From contig WBMZ01009000.1 of assembly GCA_013400975.1 (NCBI GenBank), positions 62,449 through 126,448 of the forward strand: a DNA stretch of 64,000 nucleotides, read 5' to 3'. The position numbers and the translations under genes were made by a program. The notes beneath the pieces are model-generated. The model worked only from the letters and a program-made list of their open reading frames with translations. It searched no databases and was not told the DNA's origin. Numbering within the stretch: the first letter of the stretch is position 1; each line of letters begins with the position of its first letter. This stretch comes from Atrichornis clamosus. Taxonomy: Eukaryota; Chordata; Aves; Passeriformes; Menuridae. Shown here in pieces: positions 11,946-24,624 of this stretch.

Positions 11946-14900
11946 GACAGTATTCCCACCTTAACTGCCCTTGGCAGATAGTCTTATTTTCTTGAAGCTC
12001 ATGGAGAGAAGCTTTACAGGTGGTGAGAGGCTATGGGTCTGAACTGTGTAAGAACACAAGGAAGCAGAACCACTCTCCTGTGATGCCGGGCAACCATGTA
12101 ACAAAGTGGTGGGTGCAGTTGTAAAAGGGATGACACTACTGTTCATGAGGGGCTCAGCTTGCTGGGGAAGTGCACAATATGCTCTGCTATGTGTGTAATG
12201 AGCATCCTGAAGCACAGTTTCCTTTGGGGAAACTTAGGCTGCAGAATGTCTTGATTCCTCATCAGGATGTGACAGATGGCACAAAAACCTGTGCACACCA
12301 ATAATGTTATATGTGCTCACACACATAACTTTCAAGTTATGAATTAACAACTTCAAGAGACAGATCTTCTTGCTAGATGTACTCTGTGCAAAAGCTAGGG
12401 TGAAACAAAGTCTAGAATTTCAGTGTGATATCTGATGGAATTCCTATTTTTACTTTGAAGACAATATTTTTTATAATCTCATTTTAACTAATATTTTTAC
12501 TCTGAGACTCTGATTCTGATGCTATGAAGCAATACATCTAGTTTTACAGCAATTAAAATCCTGTTTCTTATAATTTATTCAACATTTGTCATATAGGCCA
12601 TGTTGCAGGAATGGAAGAGTCTTACTTGATATCTTAGGATTTTATTTGACCTGCTAACAGTTTAGATACATTAGTTTTCTTTGGATTCGTATTTGTTGCA
12701 GTAGGTAAGTTGTCAGTTCAGAAAGGAATCAAACCACATATTTGAAGCACGAATGATAATTTTTCCTGGGGTATTAGGCTTCTCTTAGTAAAAGAAATTG
12801 GAAATTATTATTAGTTCATATGGCTGAAAGTTTCAAATGCAAGAGAAAATAAATAAATACTGCCATTATTAGATCTTGAAATTGCCTTTGTTTGAGGTCT
12901 AGGATGAGGTTGATTGTGATTTGGCCACTCTAAGTCTATTTAAAAGGGACTTATTAACAGAATAGAGAAATTAAATTATATAATTATATAATTATGATAT
13001 ATAAATTATATAAATAGAGCAACAACCTTGGTCAGCTGAGAAAAACCGTTCATTTCTGGTCTATATTTAATAATCTTCAAAATCTTGAATGGTAAGTTTA
13101 TCACTCTTTTTTTCTTATGAGATGTAAATCTCTGTGATATTATAAATACCTGCTTCAAAAATACCTTCAAAGAAGACTATAACTATACTCAGTTCCATAG
13201 AGCAAAAATCTGAGATCTGACTTGTCAGAAGATGTTGCAGCACAGTAAGTAATATGGATATTTTTCAACCAAATGAAATTAAAATCTTTTTTTTTTGAAG
13301 GATAGAAAACTTTAAAACATGGCTCTAATACTCAACTCAGCCAGACAGAACCACAGTAACGTATCAAAATTCTCTGGCATTGTGTAGGAAGAAAGCAGAG
13401 CATGACATGTGATGATTTTCACAAATTTATATTGCTTGGTCATCTGCCTACTTGGTTTTTATCCTTTTTGTCTTTGAAAACTGTATCATGTCCAACCCAG
13501 AGAAAGAAAGTTGCCATACATATAGTGTCAGTCATACCTTTTCAGTCAGGGTGTGTCCTTGCCTTCTCTTCCTAGTATCAAATCTAGCCCTTTGATTCAC
13601 ACAGTCAAACCTCTTTACTCCTGTTGGCAATGGGATCCTTTGCTAAGGACCATGTCCTACCTCTACCAAATGGAAATTAAATACAGTATAAAAATAGTCT
13701 ACAGAATCATTCAGGTTGTAAAGGAATGATCTTTTTCTTAAATTAGGCATACTTATTTTGTTTCCCTGAACTTCTCCTCAACAATAAGTAAATGAAAAGC
13801 TATGAGGTTTCATTTTGGACACAAAAGAAAAAAGCAAACAGACAAACAAAAAAAAAAGGAAAAAACAAGAAAAAAAGTTATTTGCCTGCTTTTTTTCAAC
13901 CTAGTTCTCACCTGGATTTTTTTTTTTTTTTTTTTTGCGGGTAAGATTATAAACTGTCTCCCAGATAGACCATAATTTCTAGAAAAAAGAAAAAAACCCC
14001 AAACCAAACAAACCAGGCAGTCTTGTCCCATCAGTTTCAGTGGAATATCTCTCCTATTTAATTATTGCTCAATGTTGCACTGGAAAGACAAGTATTTCAC
14101 CTAATGCAACGAGTCATCTATACAGTCAGCCTTCCCTTGTTCAACCATGAAGCTATGTTATTGGTCATATTAATCCAAAACTAGTATAAGTCCAAAACTT
14201 TATGTATTTTTTCAGTCTATGTAGCTAATGTTATACCGTTGACTATGTGAATTTCCATCTTAAACTAAGAACCTAGGTTAAGAAACCTGGAAAGATCTAG
14301 TCTTAAAAAAGGTTGGTGCCTTCAAAAGTTCTGAAATGAGTGCTTGAAGTTAGCTGTAAAAAATTCATGAGATGAAAAGTCCTCTGAAAAGCTGAAAAAT
14401 ATCAGTCTGTGTTTACAGACCATATTCCAGAATTTCAGAAAGGAAAGTGAAGATCAGGTGTGCTAGGAACTACTCTTCCATATTTCAGTGCTGCATTTTC
14501 ATTATCTTCAAGTACAGACATGCAAGACAAGCATGTCTGGCCTAATGTGGTTTTGGAAGAGTGAGAAGTCCCAACAGAGCAACAGTTCAGTGCAGATACT
14601 GTTGCTAGCTTCTCAAATTCCTGGATTATGCTACTTCTCGTTGTTACACATATGTGGATCAGAGATCAGAGCTTACCCATTGTGAAAAGCTATTTTACAT
14701 CCATATAAAAGACCTTATTTCACAAATGAACAAGCTAAAGGTTTAGCTTATTTGAATATTTGAATGAGATCCAAAACAGATTTACTTGAATATTCATTTC
14801 ACGCGGCTTTAGCCAACTAAGTTGCTTAAATGAATTGATCCCATGAATAACACTCTATATGTATGGATACTTAATGAATGCACTGACAGAAGCCTTCAGT

Positions 14901-15540
14901 AGTGTCCTGCATAAAGTGGCAACGGCACTATGAAAGACTAATTTGTACCCTAACACACAACAATTTTACAATACAGTATATAGGTTGTGGAAGTAATACA
15001 TGAAAGTTTTAAAAGCTTGTCTTCTTTGTCTACTGAGGCACCAAGGTGCTGCCATTCCCATATTGATCATTCGCATGCCATATAGATCCACTTTTAGGTG
15101 CACTTTCAGTTTCTCAGTGGGATTTATTAACAGATTCTCATTGCCTTACTGTCAACATACCTTTGAGCTTCTGTCTTCATCCAGATATTTGCACCACCAT
15201 GGAGCGGTGCAGCAGTGTTCCAGCCCAAGAGGTATTACTTTTTGCAAAGGAATACATGAAAATGCATTTCTGACATTTTCTGCTATCATCACTTTTGAGC
15301 ATCTTCTTCTGTTTCTTTAGGTTAATTACTCTTCTCAGATGATTGAGAAAAGATGGGCCTAAATAAAGACCTTAATCTTCCTCAGCCTTGTGAGAGAAAG
15401 GGAACGCAATGTACTTCATAGAAGTGCTGCTCTTCATACCATGTGATTCTCACCTTTTTGTGCTTGCTACAAAATCTATATGGCATAAGATACAGTGTAC
15501 TTTCAAAGGAGTAGCAAACCCCAAATATTTCTCATTAACC
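11946..15540. other. intergenic, no gene recognised
   Basis: AT-rich, with an A/T palindromic run near 12974-13016 and purine/pyrimidine tracts at 13830-13940, including a T-run at about 13918-13936. A stretch at about 13700-13730 resembles the extreme CR1 3' tip but is too short to call. Confidence 0.5.
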
Positions 15541-16389
15541 TGTGAGATGGGTTGGCCTTGGCCTAGGCCAGACCCTGACCTAGCTGCTCTGTCACTGCTA
15601 CTCCTCCAGCAGGGCAGGGGAAGAAAATAAGATGAAAAAGCTCACGAGGCAAGGTAAATAGAGAAACATCACTTGCTAGTTACCACCACAGGCTAACGAA
15701 ATTCAGCCTGTGGAAAATTAATTTAATTTCTTGCTAACTAAAACAGTTTGCATAGTGAAAAACAGACAAGTTAAAACAACCCTCCACACACCTTTCCCCT
15801 GGCTTTTCTTCCCCAGGCTCAACTTTACTCCCTCACTCCCAACTCCTCTACCTCCCTTGCTAGCCCAGGAGGCCAGGAAGATGGGGAATGGAGTTCTGGA
15901 GTCAGTATATAATTGGTCTTCTCTGCACCTACTTCCTCCTCACACATGTCTCCTGCTCCAGCATGGATTCTTCACAGGATGCAATTCCTTCTAGAAATAT
16001 CTACCTCCTCCAGTGTGGAGTTCCCCACAGGCTACAGGGTATACATGTGGTCCAGAATGATCCTCTCCATGTGCTGCAGTGGCATCTCTGCTTGGGGATC
16101 TGGAGAGAAGCACCTCTTCCTCCTGCTCTTTCTTCACTGACCTTGCTTCTTACAGGGTTGATTTTCAAGCGTTTATTTTTTTCCTCCCTCCTCCCTTTGA
16201 TGGCTGGCATTTTTTACCCTTTCTTAAACACATTTTCACAGAAGTGCAAATTCTCTGTGCTGTGAGGCTGATGACCTCAGCTGTATCTTGCATGGGTCCA
16301 TTTTGGAGTTGGCTGGAAAGGGCTGTGTCCAGCATGGTGCAATCTCTGCAGTCTCCCACTGCCAGCTCCTGGACACAGAAACCCACTTA
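15541..16389 (-). mobile_element. solo LTR, avian ERVL type (long form), minus sense
   Basis: Recognised as the same family as the LTR at 19550-20121: plus-strand start TGTGAGATGGGTTGGCCTTG then GCCTAGGCC, and end near AACCCAC. It contains the repeated clusters of CTGCTCCAGC-GTGG / CCACGGGCTGCAG type near 15950-16090 that are usual for this LTR. On the minus strand TGTTTAAGAAAGGG at 16217-16230 fits its TATA-like position. About 849 bp, quite diverged. No retroviral coding sequence next to it. The ends are approximate; TAACC before and TTAATCC after are a doubtful target duplication. Confidence 0.7.
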
Positions 16390-16663
16390 ATCCTGATTGA
16401 CTTTCTGTCTTTTGCATGCTGCCCTACTTTCAGTATATGTAATAGCAGTCTCTTTTGGTGAGAATGTTGGTATACTCCTCCAGGAGACTGTGTCTTTCTA
16501 AAACACAGGAACATGCATGTGAGTACACAGAAATGCTAACTGTAAAAATAGAGATATTTTTGACACAATTGTTTTAAAAATCAATAGCTGAAGATGAAGT
16601 GAAAAAGACACATAAATAGAACATGAACCCTGGCAAGATGTGACTAGAGAAGTCTACATTCCG

Positions 16664-17436
16664 TGGCTGTAGAAGGAACTAGCAGAGTGAGCAAAAACTG
16701 TTGGCTGATAGAGATTCAGGCTTGCAAGCAACTCCTGTATTTTTTTCGTTGTTTCTCTGACACAGCCATCCAGTGTCACTGAGGGGACAGTGCTGAATCT
16801 CCCCGAGTGCCCCATGTCATGATCAGCGCTCCCGGAGCCATCGTCAGCGTCGTGGGTACCCGGGCGAGGCAAAAGCACTCGCACACACTCTCGCAGTCAA
16901 TGGTGTAGTGGCAACACACACACATGCAGGCAAGCTTCGCAATCCTCAAGCAGGAGTAAAGGAGAAGAGAGGGGTCTTCCATGTGGTTTCTGAAGAGTTT
17001 AATCAGCAGAAATTCCAGGCACAAAAGATGGGGTTACAGGAGGGTCCGAGGATTTTATAGGGAGGACACAACCAATCAGGAGAGGCCAGGGGGCAGAGGG
17101 AGCACAGACTGACAACTGGTAAACCAATGGAGGAGGAGAAGAGAGGGACAAAGGAGAAGAGAACCAATGGGGTACCGAATATTACAGAACTTTCTGGAAA
17201 TCATACATATGGAACAGAGGAAATGAATAAACAACAGGTTTAACATAAAACGGGGTGGAGGGCCAGAGGGCCAACCAAAAACCACTAATCAACATAGAGT
17301 TGAATGGGTTTGTGGGAGCTCACCCTAGCCATGAGGAGATGTTTACGCTTCAAAGTCAGCCCACCATGTATCCTCATCTGATCTTGGGCTCTGTGACTCC
17401 CCAACTGCCTGATCTGCAGGTACAACCACTGCAACA
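16664..17436 (-). mobile_element. solo LTR, ERVK/alpharetrovirus-like, minus sense
   Basis: On the minus strand it begins TGTTGCAGTGGTTGTACCTG at 17436, has several CCAAT/ATTGG boxes (near 17070, 17125, 17163), TATAAAA at 17053-17059 and ATTAAA at 16998-17003. This layout is that of the LTR at 2750-3364 with the same short TATA to polyA-signal distance, so the two are probably one broad family. The lower border lies between about 16660 and 16780. No viral genes adjoin it. Confidence 0.65.
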
Positions 17437-19439
17437 TTTGTCCTGTTAGGTTTTGTGTATTTACTGTAAATACAAAACTTCAAATTTAAAAATAGGTGTC
17501 TGTATTTTCAATTTCCCTTTTAATCTCATTTCTTTTTAGCTCCTTGATAATGACATTTCCCCTTTGCAGATTCATGCTGCCTGCTCCCATCCATTTTCTT
17601 GTCGTTCATGTGTTAGGAAAAGTTTCTCAGGACTTACTTGCCCCTTCACTTTCTCAGGAAGTGTTACACCCTACTTGCATGACTCTGCTCTGCTGGTTTT
17701 CCACAGTGTGGGGAGGACAAAAGCCTGTCCTATTGTACATTTCACTGGTGAAAGAAATATAAAACTCTGGGTCATCTAAATGGCTCATGAAGAGGATCCA
17801 CGTCCACAGATCAGTACAAGGACTGACAGGGCAAGGACACTCAGAAAGAAATTAATTATGATGTTCTTTCTTTTTCTGTGAAGAAAAATTAGAAACTAGG
17901 GTGGAAGGGTTTTTTGCTAGCTACTGTTTCCTACCATACCTTCCCTGTTGCAGCCTGCTGTGTCTGAGACGGAGGTTACCACTCAGCAGTTGGAACTTGA
18001 CAACTCTCAACTCCTAGTGACAGGAGTCTGTAAGCTATCTTGGCTAAGGGAAGGACTTTCTAATGCACGTATCTCATGCAAAAAGCCTGTTCTCTCACTA
18101 GAAACACCCTGCTCATGTGGGTTTTATTCCTTCCCCTGAAACCACAAGAGAGACACATATTTCTCTCCTTTGAAGAAAGGAAATAAAGGCAAAGACTAAA
18201 ATGAAGCATATTCAATGTATATTTGGTGCACTAAATCAAGATCATGCTAGGAATGCTGCACCCTACAAAATCTGGAAAACACCAGATCCACATTGCTCTG
18301 GGAACTTATTTGTCAGAAATATTCGACAGTGAAAGAAAACAGTGCAGATGTTTTAATTAAGCAACGTAAGACTCAGCTTGCATTCATCTTGATTTTAGCC
18401 TCTGGACATGGCTTTAACTCAGGCAAATAAAAAAACCTGAGTTTTAAACTAAGACAAAAAATACATCTCCAAGGAAATTGCTGTCAATTTTCCCTCTCAT
18501 CTGAACAGGCACAAAGCCAGACAATGGCCAAAAAGCCACTGAACAAACTGTGTCTAAAATACCAATTTTTCTGGAAACCAAAGAGCTTCTGAGAACATGA
18601 AGAGAAACACAAAAGGGAGTGAGAGGGCTTAAGCGTACCCCTCTTCTTCACACTCATGAGACAAGAAATAATTTTTTTTCAATCACAAAACTACCTCTCC
18701 CCATTGGAAAAATATTTTAATGAGGAACTGTGGAAAGTGAAATAGAAAATTTACGGCAGATGAGAAGTTGAAAATTAGGAAAATTATTTCGGTTGTTTTC
18801 TAAAAAAATTTGTGCAAGAACTGTATCTAGAAATGTTAATACTGGATTCATTCTCAGAGGTAAGAGTAAGGATAGCATATAATCTGCTTTACATTATCTG
18901 TCTCCACTAGTCTCCTTTCACAATTGAATCATTAAAGAAAACATAAATGTTTCTCCTTCTGAGAAATGAAATTTCATCAAGGGTTTCACAAGAGAACAGA
19001 TTTTCCATCGTAAACACAATGTCTCTTAGAACCAAGGAGAAAGGATGAAATAAATATTTTAGTTAAAAATATGCCAGTAAAATGTTTAAACAGATCAAAT
19101 ACCCAAAGAGTAAAACATGTATGACACAAATTTTCTGAAAAGCTAAAATAAACAAAACATCTTGTAGTAAAATTCTTAAGAACCACTGTGCTGTGTTCAT
19201 GTATATACAATAAGGATATATTTGTCTTGGTATACATGCATGTATGTATGACTGAAGCTAGTCAAAACTCATTTCTTGAGAAAAAGAAATGTGTGTTAAA
19301 TAAAAAATTCTTCAGTTTGCCTTACTACTTTTGACACTCAAAAGCTGAAAATTATATTGAGCGAGATAAGAAACCTGGCCTTAGAGATCTTCATGTTCAG
19401 CTCTAAAATGCAGATTTTATGTAGGGTACATATATGCTT
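17437..19439. other. intergenic, no feature recognised
   Basis: AT-rich with no recognised repeat or gene. Confidence 0.5.
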
Positions 19440-19549
19440 ACAGTTGAAAGGGACCCATGAAAGTCACCTGGCCCAACCCCACTGCTCACATAGGATTACC
19501 ATAAACAGGTTGCCCAGGACTGTATCCAGATGAGTATCTCCAAGGATGG
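19440..19549 (-). mobile_element. CR1 LINE, 3' tip, split by a solo LTR
   Basis: TTGAAAGGGACCCATGAAAG then TCACCTGGCCCAACCCCACT is a CR1 3' end on the minus strand. It continues up to CCAAGGATGG, where the LTR at 19550 interrupts it, and resumes at 20122. Confidence 0.85.
19545..19549. repeat. target-site duplication, left copy (GATGG)
   Basis: GATGG here and again at 20122-20126 flank the LTR. Removing the LTR and one copy restores a continuous CR1 stretch (CCAAGGATGG then CAACTCCAC), which confirms the insertion borders. Confidence 0.85.
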
Positions 19550-20121
19550 TGTAGTGGTTTGGCCTTGGCTGGGTGCCAGGTGCCCACTACCTCTCTATCA
19601 CACCCCTTCCCAGTGGTACAGGGGAGAGAGTAAGATGGAAAACAACTCATAGGTTGAGATAAAAGCAGCTTACTAAAGCAAAGAAAAAGGACAGGTGAAA
19701 GTTTGCGCTCATGTAAGCAAAAATAAAAGTTAATCTCTGCTTCCCATCAGCGAGCGATGTTAGGACACTTCCTGGGAAGCAGGGCCTCAGCACGCGGAGT
19801 GGTTGCTCTGGAAGACAAACATTGTAGAATAACAAATGCCCCCCATATCCTCCTCTCTCGCTGAGCTTTTATATCTGGGTTGATGTCATATGGTATGGAA
19901 TATCCCTTTGGTTGGTTTGGGTCAGCTGGCCTGGCTGTGTCCCCTGCCAGGATCTTGCCCACTCCCAGCCCTCCTGATGGGGTAGGGAATGTCAGAGGGG
20001 CAGTGCCAGCAGTAGCAAAACAGTGGCGTGTTATCAACACCCTTCCAGCTACCAGTGCACAGCACAGCACTGTGAAGGCTGCTAAAAAAAAGTGTACTCT
20101 ATCTCAGTCAGACCCAATACA
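19550..20121 (-). mobile_element. solo LTR, avian ERVL type, nested in CR1, minus sense
   Basis: A 572-bp element that begins TG and ends CA (TGTAGTGGTTTGGCCTTGGC to ACCCAATACA on the plus strand), flanked by a perfect 5-bp duplication GATGG. The minus strand has TATAAAAGC at about 19866-19874, so transcription would go leftward. It is shorter than the related LTR at 15541-16389. No internal viral sequence remains: a recombined solo LTR. Confidence 0.9.
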
Positions 20122-20905
20122 GATGGCAACTCCACTACCTCGCTGGGCACAAAGGGCCTCTCTGGGCCCTTTGCCAGGGCTTAGTCACCCTCACAGTGAA
20201 AAAGTGTTTCCTGGCACTTAGAGAGAACCGTCCATGTTTCACTTTGTGCCCATTGCCACTGGTTCTGTCACTGGGCACAACTGAGAAGAGCCTGGCTCCA
20301 TCCTTTTTGCCATACTTCCTTCAGGAATGTATGTACAGTAGTCAGATCCCTCCGAGTCTTCATTACTCCAAGATGAAGAGTCCCAGCTCTCTCAGCTTTT
20401 CCTCATAGAAGAGATGGTTCTATGCATCATCATCTGTGGGCCTTGCTGGGCTTTCACTATGTCAATGTACAGGGCAGTCCAGAAGTGGACAAAGCACTCC
20501 AGATCACCTCCCTTGACTTCTTAGGATACTATCAGCATTTCTTGTGACAAGGACCCATTTCTAACTCATGTTCAACTTGGTGTACACCAGAAACCCTAGG
20601 GCCTTTTATGTAAATCTTCTTTCCAAATGAATGGCTGAGATTGTTCCTTCTCAAGTGCAAGACATATCTATTCCCCCTGTTGAACTTACATGTGGTTCTT
20701 GTTTGCCCACTTCTCTGGTATGTTGAAGTTCTGATTGGCATAATTGGCACTCTGGTCACTACTCCCAGCTGGTGTCATCAGCAGGCATGCTGGAGGTATG
20801 TCCTAACTCATGATCTAGGTCATTAACAAAGATATTGAACAGGGTTGGATCCAATACTGACTGAAGTAAATCATTAGTTACAGGCCTCCAGCTAGATTTC
20901 AGTAG
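20122..20905 (-). mobile_element. CR1 LINE, continuation above the nested LTR
   Basis: Resumes with GATGGCAACTCCACTACCTC and TCAGTCACCCTCACAGTGAA-like sequence, then RT C-terminal and core pieces on the minus strand: [15 protein letters not shown] near 20790-20850 and [11 protein letters not shown] near 20870-20905. Stops and frameshifts throughout. The upper border is approximate. An unusual short inverted repeat sits at 20150-20173. Confidence 0.85.
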
Positions 20906-23900
20906 TCCTACTGTAATTGAACTGAGTGATAATTTTAATAGGATAAAGCTCCTAGTCACCTCTAGCCTGAATATTGCTTGGAAAGAGCAATGCTCAATTT
21001 CTTGAGGCCCTGACGCTTCCTGCAAACAGTAGCCATGAGCCCAGTACATATGACTCCCCTGAAATATATCAGCTTAAAGCAAAACCATGTCTACAAGAAG
21101 GGTGCAAACACAACCAAGTTGCTACACTGATACTCTGAATGGACAGCTGCTCATTCAGAAATTGCATAAGCTTTGAGAGGAGATTTCTGAAATTCATATG
21201 AACATATGAGGTAGATTTTCCTCTGTTTTACCCTTATGTAGAAAGGCCCTTGCTGCTAAGAAATGGCCTGGAAATTAGCATTGCTCTCACTTGGGCAAAG
21301 TGAATGGTGAAAAAATAAGTAACGGCTACCCCAGAATGCTCAGGAACCTACCAGTTTGCCACTGGGGATCTGCGTTGCCTGTCAAAATCTGTATTCCATC
21401 TGCCACTGCAAGATGTAGCTGATTTTTAAAATTTTTTTCTGAACTTACCTACAGTATTGGACAGAACTGGAGGAAAGAGCAGGGGAATAGTTGCTTTGAG
21501 AATTACTCTGTAGGATTCCCAGTTTGGATTAGAGCTCCTTTGTTGCATTAAATGTTAGGCACACCAACATCCAAAATAGCTGACAATTGAATATAGTCTT
21601 GATGAAATTTAAATGTTGTCTTAAAATATTGAGTAGGCAAATTGATATGTGCATAGATAGGCCAACATTGCATAGTTTGGAGGCACAACATACAAATAAT
21701 GTTTTAGTATATCATAGGACTATTAGAGAAAGAGCCATTGTGGACTGTGAGAAACAAATATACAAGACAGAAGAGGCTGAGAAGCCTGTCATAATTCTGT
21801 AATGAGTGAAACCTTGTGTTTATGAGATCCTTCAGCTCTGCCATGAAGAATAGATGTACCACATGGTTCTGTTGGGTCATATTTTTGGTTCAGATGTAGT
21901 CTCTTCAAACTTTCCTGACTGATGGGAACCTGTAAGTGATTCAGCAGCCATTGCATACCACTTAGAGAACAGAACACACTCAGCTTGTGCTTCATGGGAA
22001 ATATTCTAATATCCATCCTTTTTACATCTTTTGCTCTTCTGGAAGATGCTCTTTTCCTCTCTGGAAAAGTCATCTGTTTTGTAAGTTCATGCAGGTCAAT
22101 GGACAAAGCCTTCATTAACATTTTGAAATCACTCCATTCTAAGTATTTCCATAAAGCCATCAAGTTATCTGATTCAAAGCTTCCTCTCCAGCTTCCTTTT
22201 CTCTCAGATACTGAAAGTCACTAATTGACTAGTACCAAGAGGAAAAAAAGTCACTTTTTTGTTTGTTTGTTTCTCCCTAGTTTGTTTAGTGTGGTCATGC
22301 TAAGACTGTCTTTTGTTACTTACATTACTTGTCTCCTCTCTTTGATAAAATAACTTGCTTCAATAATAGTTTTAGTATCCTATTATATTGATGAAGGAGG
22401 GAGGGAAGAACTTTGTGAAGTTTGTGTCAACATTAAATTTCATTGCCTCTCCATTTTTCAAGGATTTGTCTGAGCTTGTTGATCCTGAATTTATGTTATT
22501 TGATTCTCTAGCATCCCATGATATAATAATTTTGTGCTATTTTGTAGTGATTGATGCAGGTGTGTACTTATTGGCAAGTAAAATCTTTGCCCAAAGGAAA
22601 TTTCTGTCAAAATAGCCAAAGCACATTGATATTAATCTCCCTCTTATAGCTATTAAAAGGAAGGCAAGGTCAAAATATAAATCATACTAGAGTGAAGCCA
22701 GCAACTACCTAGAGTGGATGCCATCAACAGAATTTATTACATATTCTCTCTCCCTTTGGAAAGAAAAACAAAACAACCTAAAACCCAAGTGTGTAATTAA
22801 CTGTATGTTGCTTCTGTGAGAAAACTTACTTACAAGAAGTAGTTTCCTCATAACATGACTGAACTTTTAACATTTGATAAAACATTTCCAAAACCCTGTA
22901 ATGCAAAAGCCAGTCTTTTTTCCCTGCAATGTCTTACGTAGAAGAGACCATGAATATATATGAAAGAACACAAATTTCAGCAGGTAATTAGCCTTTTAGC
23001 CCTTTCTAGTGCTCCTATGAATCATGGAATTAACACAATCACACAAAATATTACTTACTTGTTTAAAAATAAAAATTTTGTAATCAGGCAAAGGAGTGTG
23101 TCCAGCTGGGTCCTCAGAAGATGTTGTCAAGAAACAGTAATGTAACAAAACACTTTTAAGGAATAAATTAACAGCATTTCTAAATACAGTCAATTTCCAT
23201 AACTTTCAGTTTGAGTACTGTTAATTTTTAGAGATGAAAAATTCTGTCTGTGTACAGACCCCTATGTTAATTTTCCATTACTTCTAAAGAGTACATGTAT
23301 TAAGTCAGTCAGACATAAAAAATCTGTAGAGACTTTTTTACACATCCTTAAATAATTACCAAACATCTTTCATTTGGTATATTATTTATTTGATATTACT
23401 TAGCTAAAATCCCACTAATAAGGAGCTCAAAACAGGAAATTAAAGTCTTTTCTTCAAGACAGGGTTTGTTTACTTCTAGATGGTTCATTTATATCTATTT
23501 GAGAAATAAATATTCATAATTTTAAACTTACTGAAAAAAAGGCTTGCAATGTGTTCTCTTAAATATATTTGTACATGCATTTGATCTAAAAAGTAGCATG
23601 CAGGAAGGACAGTAGCATTTTCACTTGTTTGAAGAGTCTTTCCACTTTGGATTAATCTTCAATTTGCCACGGCGACCAGTGCTGGTGGTGCTTTCATGTG
23701 AGTAGCACACGTAAGAGCAAGGTCTTGACTGAAGCTCCAATGTCCTCATCTGTGAGGTTTGTTTGCAGACTTGTACTTTTTCCATAGTATTTGCAAAAAT
23801 TGAGTTTTAGTCAATTAATATTGATAGTGTTTATATATTTGTTGCAGGGTTTATCTCTCACATCTTATTATCTGGTTTCTAGAGAGTAACATTCTCTTTC

Positions 23901-24065
23901 CCATTTCGTAACTCGTGGGCTTGAGCAGTGTTGTCTCTCTCCTGCTCCTGCACAGACTGTGCAGGAAAACCTTCTCTGCGATTGGGTTCCCAGGAAGATC
24001 AGCTTAAGTTTCTGGCTGATGTCTGCCTTGGAAGTAACAACTGACAATAAAAATCTGTAGCCAAA
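20906..24065. other. intergenic, no gene recognised
   Basis: AT-rich. A 124-codon open frame on the minus strand at 21789-22163 has no recognisable domain and no visible splice or repeat context, so it is not called as a gene. An 8-bp stem (CCTGCACA / TGTGCAGG) lies near 23945-23964. Confidence 0.5.
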
Positions 24066-24624
24066 TGTTGTGGATTAACAACCCCAGACAACAGCTAAGC
24101 TCCATGCAACCATTTGCTCACTTCATCCCTCTGTGGGATGGGGAGAGAATCAAAGGGGTAAAAGTGAGAAAAATAGGTTGAGATAAAGACAGTTGAATAC
24201 GCAAAGTAGATGGTGTATGTGTAAATGAAGTGAAATAAGAAATTAATTCACATCTTCCCATCAGCAGGCAGATATTTAACCCTTTCCAGGAAAGCACAAC
24301 ATCACATGTAATGGCTACTTGGAAAGTCAAATGCCTAAATCTGAACATCTACCTTTCTTCTCGCATTACCCCATTTTTTATTGATGACCACAGCACCATT
24401 TGGTATGGGATTTCCCGTTGGTCAGCTGTCCCAGTTGTGTTCTCTACCATCTTCTCGTGTATCCCCAGACTAATCACTGGTGGAGCAATGACCTCAACAC
24501 CCTGGACACTGCTTTGCCATAAGTAAAACATTGAAAGGTTATCAACACTGTTTCAGTCACAAATCTAAAACATCATAAGAGCTGCTATTAAGAAAACAAA
24601 CTCAATCCCAAACAAAACCTGTGC
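24066..24624 (-). mobile_element. solo LTR, avian ERVL type, minus sense, diverged
   Basis: Starts TGTTGTGGATTAACAACCCC on the plus strand and ends near AACCTGTGCA. It contains GATGGGGAGAGAATC, GGTTGAGATAAAGACAGTTG, CTTCCCATCAGCAGGC and GTAATGGCTACTTGGAAAG, the reverse complement of motifs in the plus-sense LTR at 59052-59566 (GATTCTCTCCCC, AAAGTGTCTTTACCTCAAC, CCTGCCTGCTCATGGGAA, CTTTCCAAGTAACCATTA). So both belong to one family in opposite sense. No clear target duplication; more decayed than the 59 kb copy. Confidence 0.85.

Noticed and set aside
12974..13016. AT-only palindromic run
   Set aside because: Simple AT repeats form such palindromes by composition; no flanking element.
13700..13730. 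Possible CR1 3' tip (ACAGAATCATTCAGGTTGTA)
   Set aside because: Only about 30 bp match and the following sequence is unlike CR1.
15888..16514. Plus and minus frames up to 125 codons
   Set aside because: They fall on the ERVL-type LTR and its edge; LTRs do not code, and the frames disagree with each other.
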